Source: Paenibacillus borealis
GTDB taxonomy: Bacteria; Bacillota; Bacilli; Paenibacillales; Paenibacillaceae
NCBI RefSeq assembly: GCF_000758665.1
Contig: NZ_CP009285.1
Span: 3,286,001-3,350,000 of the forward strand
DNA length: 64,000 nucleotides
Direction of reading: 5' to 3'
The notes under the pieces are model-generated. The model saw only the letters and a program-made list of their open reading frames with translations. It did not search any database and was not told the origin of the DNA. Numbering within the stretch: the stretch's first letter is position 1; each line of letters starts with the position of its first letter. The translations under genes were made by a program, and so were the position numbers. Below are positions 62,017 to 64,000 of the stretch, piece after piece.

Positions 62017-62763
62017 ATGAACAAGCTTGTATGGGAGCAGGATTTCCTGAGCGGAAATGCGGATTTGCAGCGCTGGAATATCCGCCTGGGCAACGACTTA
62101 TTAGACAATGACGGCAAACCGGTGTATCCGGGATGGGGCAATGGGGAGCAGCAGTTTTATACGGGGAATCCGGGGAATCTGTCTATCGGAGAGGATGGCC
62201 TGCAGCTGTGTGCACGCCGTGAAGCTATAGAACAGGACGGGCGTAGCTTTGCATATACCTCGGCCCGTCTGGACACAAGGGACCAGTTCTCTTTCTGCTA
62301 CGGCAGACTGGTCGTGCGTGCCAAGCTGCCGGTAGGGCAGGGAATCTGGCCCGCCATCTGGCTGCTTCCGCAGGATCAGGCTTACGGGCCCTGGCCGGCC
62401 TCCGGGGAGATCGATATTCTGGAGGCGAAGGGACGTCTGCCCCGGCAGATTGCGGGCACTCTGCACTATGGAGCGGATCTTGCGCAGAAAGTGGTCGAAG
62501 AGTTCACCTATGAACTTGAGAGCGGAACGATTAATGAATTCCGGGAGTATGCGCTGGAATGGGAGGCCGGTTCTATGCGCTGGCTTGTCGACGGGCATTG
62601 CTTCGCGGAGCGGAGTCTGGAGCCGGGGGTGATGCCCTTTGATCAGCCTTTTTATCTGCTGCTTAATCTTGCAGTGGGCGGCTGGTATGACAATGTGGCG
62701 GTGGACGAAGCTGCGCTGCCGGCGGTGATGACGGTGTCAAGCATCCGGCTGTATCAGAGTTGA
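62017..62763 (+). CDS. Cytoplasmic GH16 glycosidase
   Basis: A 248-aa single-domain GH16 enzyme without signal peptide or binding modules. Catalytic residues are in GEIDILEAKG (Glu131, Glu136). The blocks around GQGIWPAIWLLPQDQAYGPW and PFDQPFYLLLNLAVGG are close to the secreted enzyme at 51932. It most likely cuts imported beta-1,3-glucan oligosaccharides. The ATG at 62017 is preferred to the GTG at 62008, which lies too near AAGGGAG. It is divergent from the transport operon. Confidence 0.9.
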   Translation: MNKLVWEQDFLSGNADLQRWNIRLGNDLLDNDGKPVYPGWGNGEQQFYTGNPGNLSIGEDGLQLCARREAIEQDGRSFAYTSARLDTRDQFSFCYGRLVVRAKLPVGQGIWPAIWLLPQDQAYGPWPASGEIDILEAKGRLPRQIAGTLHYGADLAQKVVEEFTYELESGTINEFREYALEWEAGSMRWLVDGHCFAERSLEPGVMPFDQPFYLLLNLAVGGWYDNVAVDEAALPAVMTVSSIRLYQS

Positions 62764-62789
62764 GACGGCAGCTTATCTTAGGTACATGC

Positions 62790-62830
62790 AAACAGGAGGA
62801 ATGCAGCCAAGGCGGCCATTCCTCCTGTTT
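62790..62830. terminator. Bidirectional terminator
   Basis: AAACAGGAGGAATG / CATTCCTCCTGTTT, a 14-bp stem between convergent GH16 and phosphotransferase genes. Confidence 0.8.
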
Positions 62831-62856
62831 GCTGCGATTACTTGTCGCTGAACTCC

Positions 62857-63831
62857 TCAGATTCCGGCAAACATATCTTTCAGGTTATCCCAGTGGGCGG
62901 CAACCCAATTATTTTCGTGGCGGAATCTGATGAGCGGTGTGAATTCATCCTTTTGGGGAACGGCAATCCATTCGGCTTCCTTCCACCAGGTCAATTTAAT
63001 GGAACGGATCAATTTGTCCACGGTTAACGGGTTGTATTCACGGTAGCCTGTCACAAAGGCATGGACCCGGTCCAGCCGGAGCTGGTCGCCTGATAATGCA
63101 CAGGACAAGATGGGGCGTGATATATCGAACTCCGGGTACACGAAATGCAGTCTGTCGAAGTCAAGGATAGCCGCTACCTCATCCGCGCTGAACAGAATAT
63201 TATCCACGAACAAATCCCAGTGCCCCCAGCCCCGCTCGCAGTCTGCAAAAATACCGGTATCCATTCCATCAATAATTCTCCGCTGAATCTCCAGCGCCGC
63301 AACCGTTTCGTCACACTGTGCAGTGGTGGCCTGAAGATATCTTTTATCCCAGTTTCTCCGCATAGCTTCTGTAGTCCGGATATTCCAATGCAGCGGCAGC
63401 GGAGTCAGGTCCGTGTTCAGCAGCTTATGCATCCGGCCGACTACACTCCCAAGCGCATACATTTGCTGTTCATTTGCCGTGCCCGGCCCAATACTGTTTC
63501 CGTCACACAGGTTCATCAGCACATACCGTTCCTGCGAAGGCGTTCTTAAGACATATTTCCCCTGATGCGAAAATAACTTGGGAACCGGGATGCCCTGCAG
63601 CTGCAGCTGATCCTGATGAGTCAAAGAAATCTCAAGTCCGTCCACAAGATGCTCCGGGTAACGTATCTTGCTGTATTGCTTCACGAACAAGGGTCCGTGA
63701 TCACTTTCGAGTCTCCATTTCAGATTCAGGAAACCCTGATCAATCTGCGTAGCTTCAGTAACGTGCACCCCGAAAATCTCTGAAATGGAGTCTAAAATTT
63801 CGTCCCGGATTCTAGCGGCTGTGTCGGACAT
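62857..63831 (-). CDS. Aminoglycoside phosphotransferase-like kinase
   Basis: A roughly 324-aa kinase-fold protein of the homoserine kinase/APH type. The catalytic loop is WGHWDLFVDNILF (HxDxxxxN) and the metal motif AILDFDRLHF; the N-lobe lysine is in LFVKQYSKI. The start at 63831 (MSDTAARI) follows GAGGAG at about 7 nt. It is a single gene; the remaining 154 bases to the window end hold no gene that I can support. The substrate is unknown. It is not closely similar to the phosphotransferase at 17544. Confidence 0.85.
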   Translation of the reverse strand: MSDTAARIRDEILDSISEIFGVHVTEATQIDQGFLNLKWRLESDHGPLFVKQYSKIRYPEHLVDGLEISLTHQDQLQLQGIPVPKLFSHQGKYVLRTPSQERYVLMNLCDGNSIGPGTANEQQMYALGSVVGRMHKLLNTDLTPLPLHWNIRTTEAMRRNWDKRYLQATTAQCDETVAALEIQRRIIDGMDTGIFADCERGWGHWDLFVDNILFSADEVAAILDFDRLHFVYPEFDISRPILSCALSGDQLRLDRVHAFVTGYREYNPLTVDKLIRSIKLTWWKEAEWIAVPQKDEFTPLIRFRHENNWVAAHWDNLKDMFAGI

Positions 63832-64000
63832 ACAATATCTCCTCACCTGGAAATATAAACGATGAATTTATTCAGGGTTAACACTAGTTTAATCTCTGTA
63901 ATGCTGCTATATGACTTTATTTTCACCGGAGTGAGGGGATAATACAAGATAAATATATGGGGAGAAAACGCAGGGGGGACGCGGCCATTTACTGCCCGGA

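Noticed and set aside
63847..64000. Start of a further gene at the window end
   Set aside because: Only short open stretches and a possible ribosome-site-like GGGGAG; nothing long enough to support.

Overview
The window reads as a chromosomal segment of a nitrogen-fixing Paenibacillus. The grounds are strong Shine-Dalgarno sites before most genes, a lipoteichoic acid synthase family protein, a YesM/YesN two-component pair beside an LplB/LplC-type sugar transporter, a T-box leader before trpS, and a Gram-positive style alternative nitrogenase cluster. No rRNA, tRNA, IS element, integrase or CRISPR array was seen.

Layout. 1-4.8 kb: a soluble chemoreceptor, a MarR regulator, a saccharopine-dehydrogenase-like oxidoreductase, a LuxR-type regulator and an FMN reductase. 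5.1-15.4 kb: the core of the window, a nitrogen-fixation island. One operon carries nifB, nifE-like, nifN-like, nifX-like and an 88-aa orf. It is followed by a convergent ferredoxin gene and then by the Fe-only nitrogenase operon anfH-anfD-anfG-anfK plus a HEPN-like orf. Sites matching the GlnR/TnrA box (TGTNA-N7-TNACA) lie before nifB and between the ferredoxin gene and anfH. 15.4-17.4 kb: a block of 51-bp tandem hairpin repeats, then a Rieske oxygenase with two GlnR-type boxes upstream. This suggests that the oxygenase belongs to the nitrogen-limitation response.

17.5-31.7 kb: a kinase-like phosphotransferase, the LTA synthase homologue, a histidine phosphatase, a MarR/oxidoreductase pair with tandem operators, an acyltransferase, an ABC-2 exporter with an ArsR-type regulator, a nucleotidyltransferase behind a possible transcription attenuator, and two regulator/aldo-keto reductase pairs. 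31.9-39.4 kb: a TetR-led set encoding an MFS pump and two ABC systems. 39.5-44.8 kb: a methyltransferase, trpS with its T-box, two GNAT acetyltransferases, and a ring-cleaving dioxygenase/flavin reductase pair. 45-51.8 kb: HelD, a frameshifted UDG-like gene, a MerR operon with a triple repeat promoter, and an ECF sigma/anti-sigma pair. 51.9-62.8 kb: a beta-1,3-glucan utilisation locus with a secreted multidomain GH16, sensor kinase, AraC-type response regulator, binding protein, two permeases and a divergent cytoplasmic GH16. The window ends with another phosphotransferase.

How parts fit: NifB would supply the cofactor precursor, the NifE/N/X-like proteins would scaffold or carry it, AnfH would reduce AnfDGK, and the ferredoxin is a plausible electron donor. 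In the glucan locus the kinase/regulator pair would sense glucan fragments and switch on import and hydrolysis. A recurring theme is a family of roughly 51-bp-periodic intergenic repeats, several with hairpins whose stem sequences differ but stay paired, found at five or six loci.
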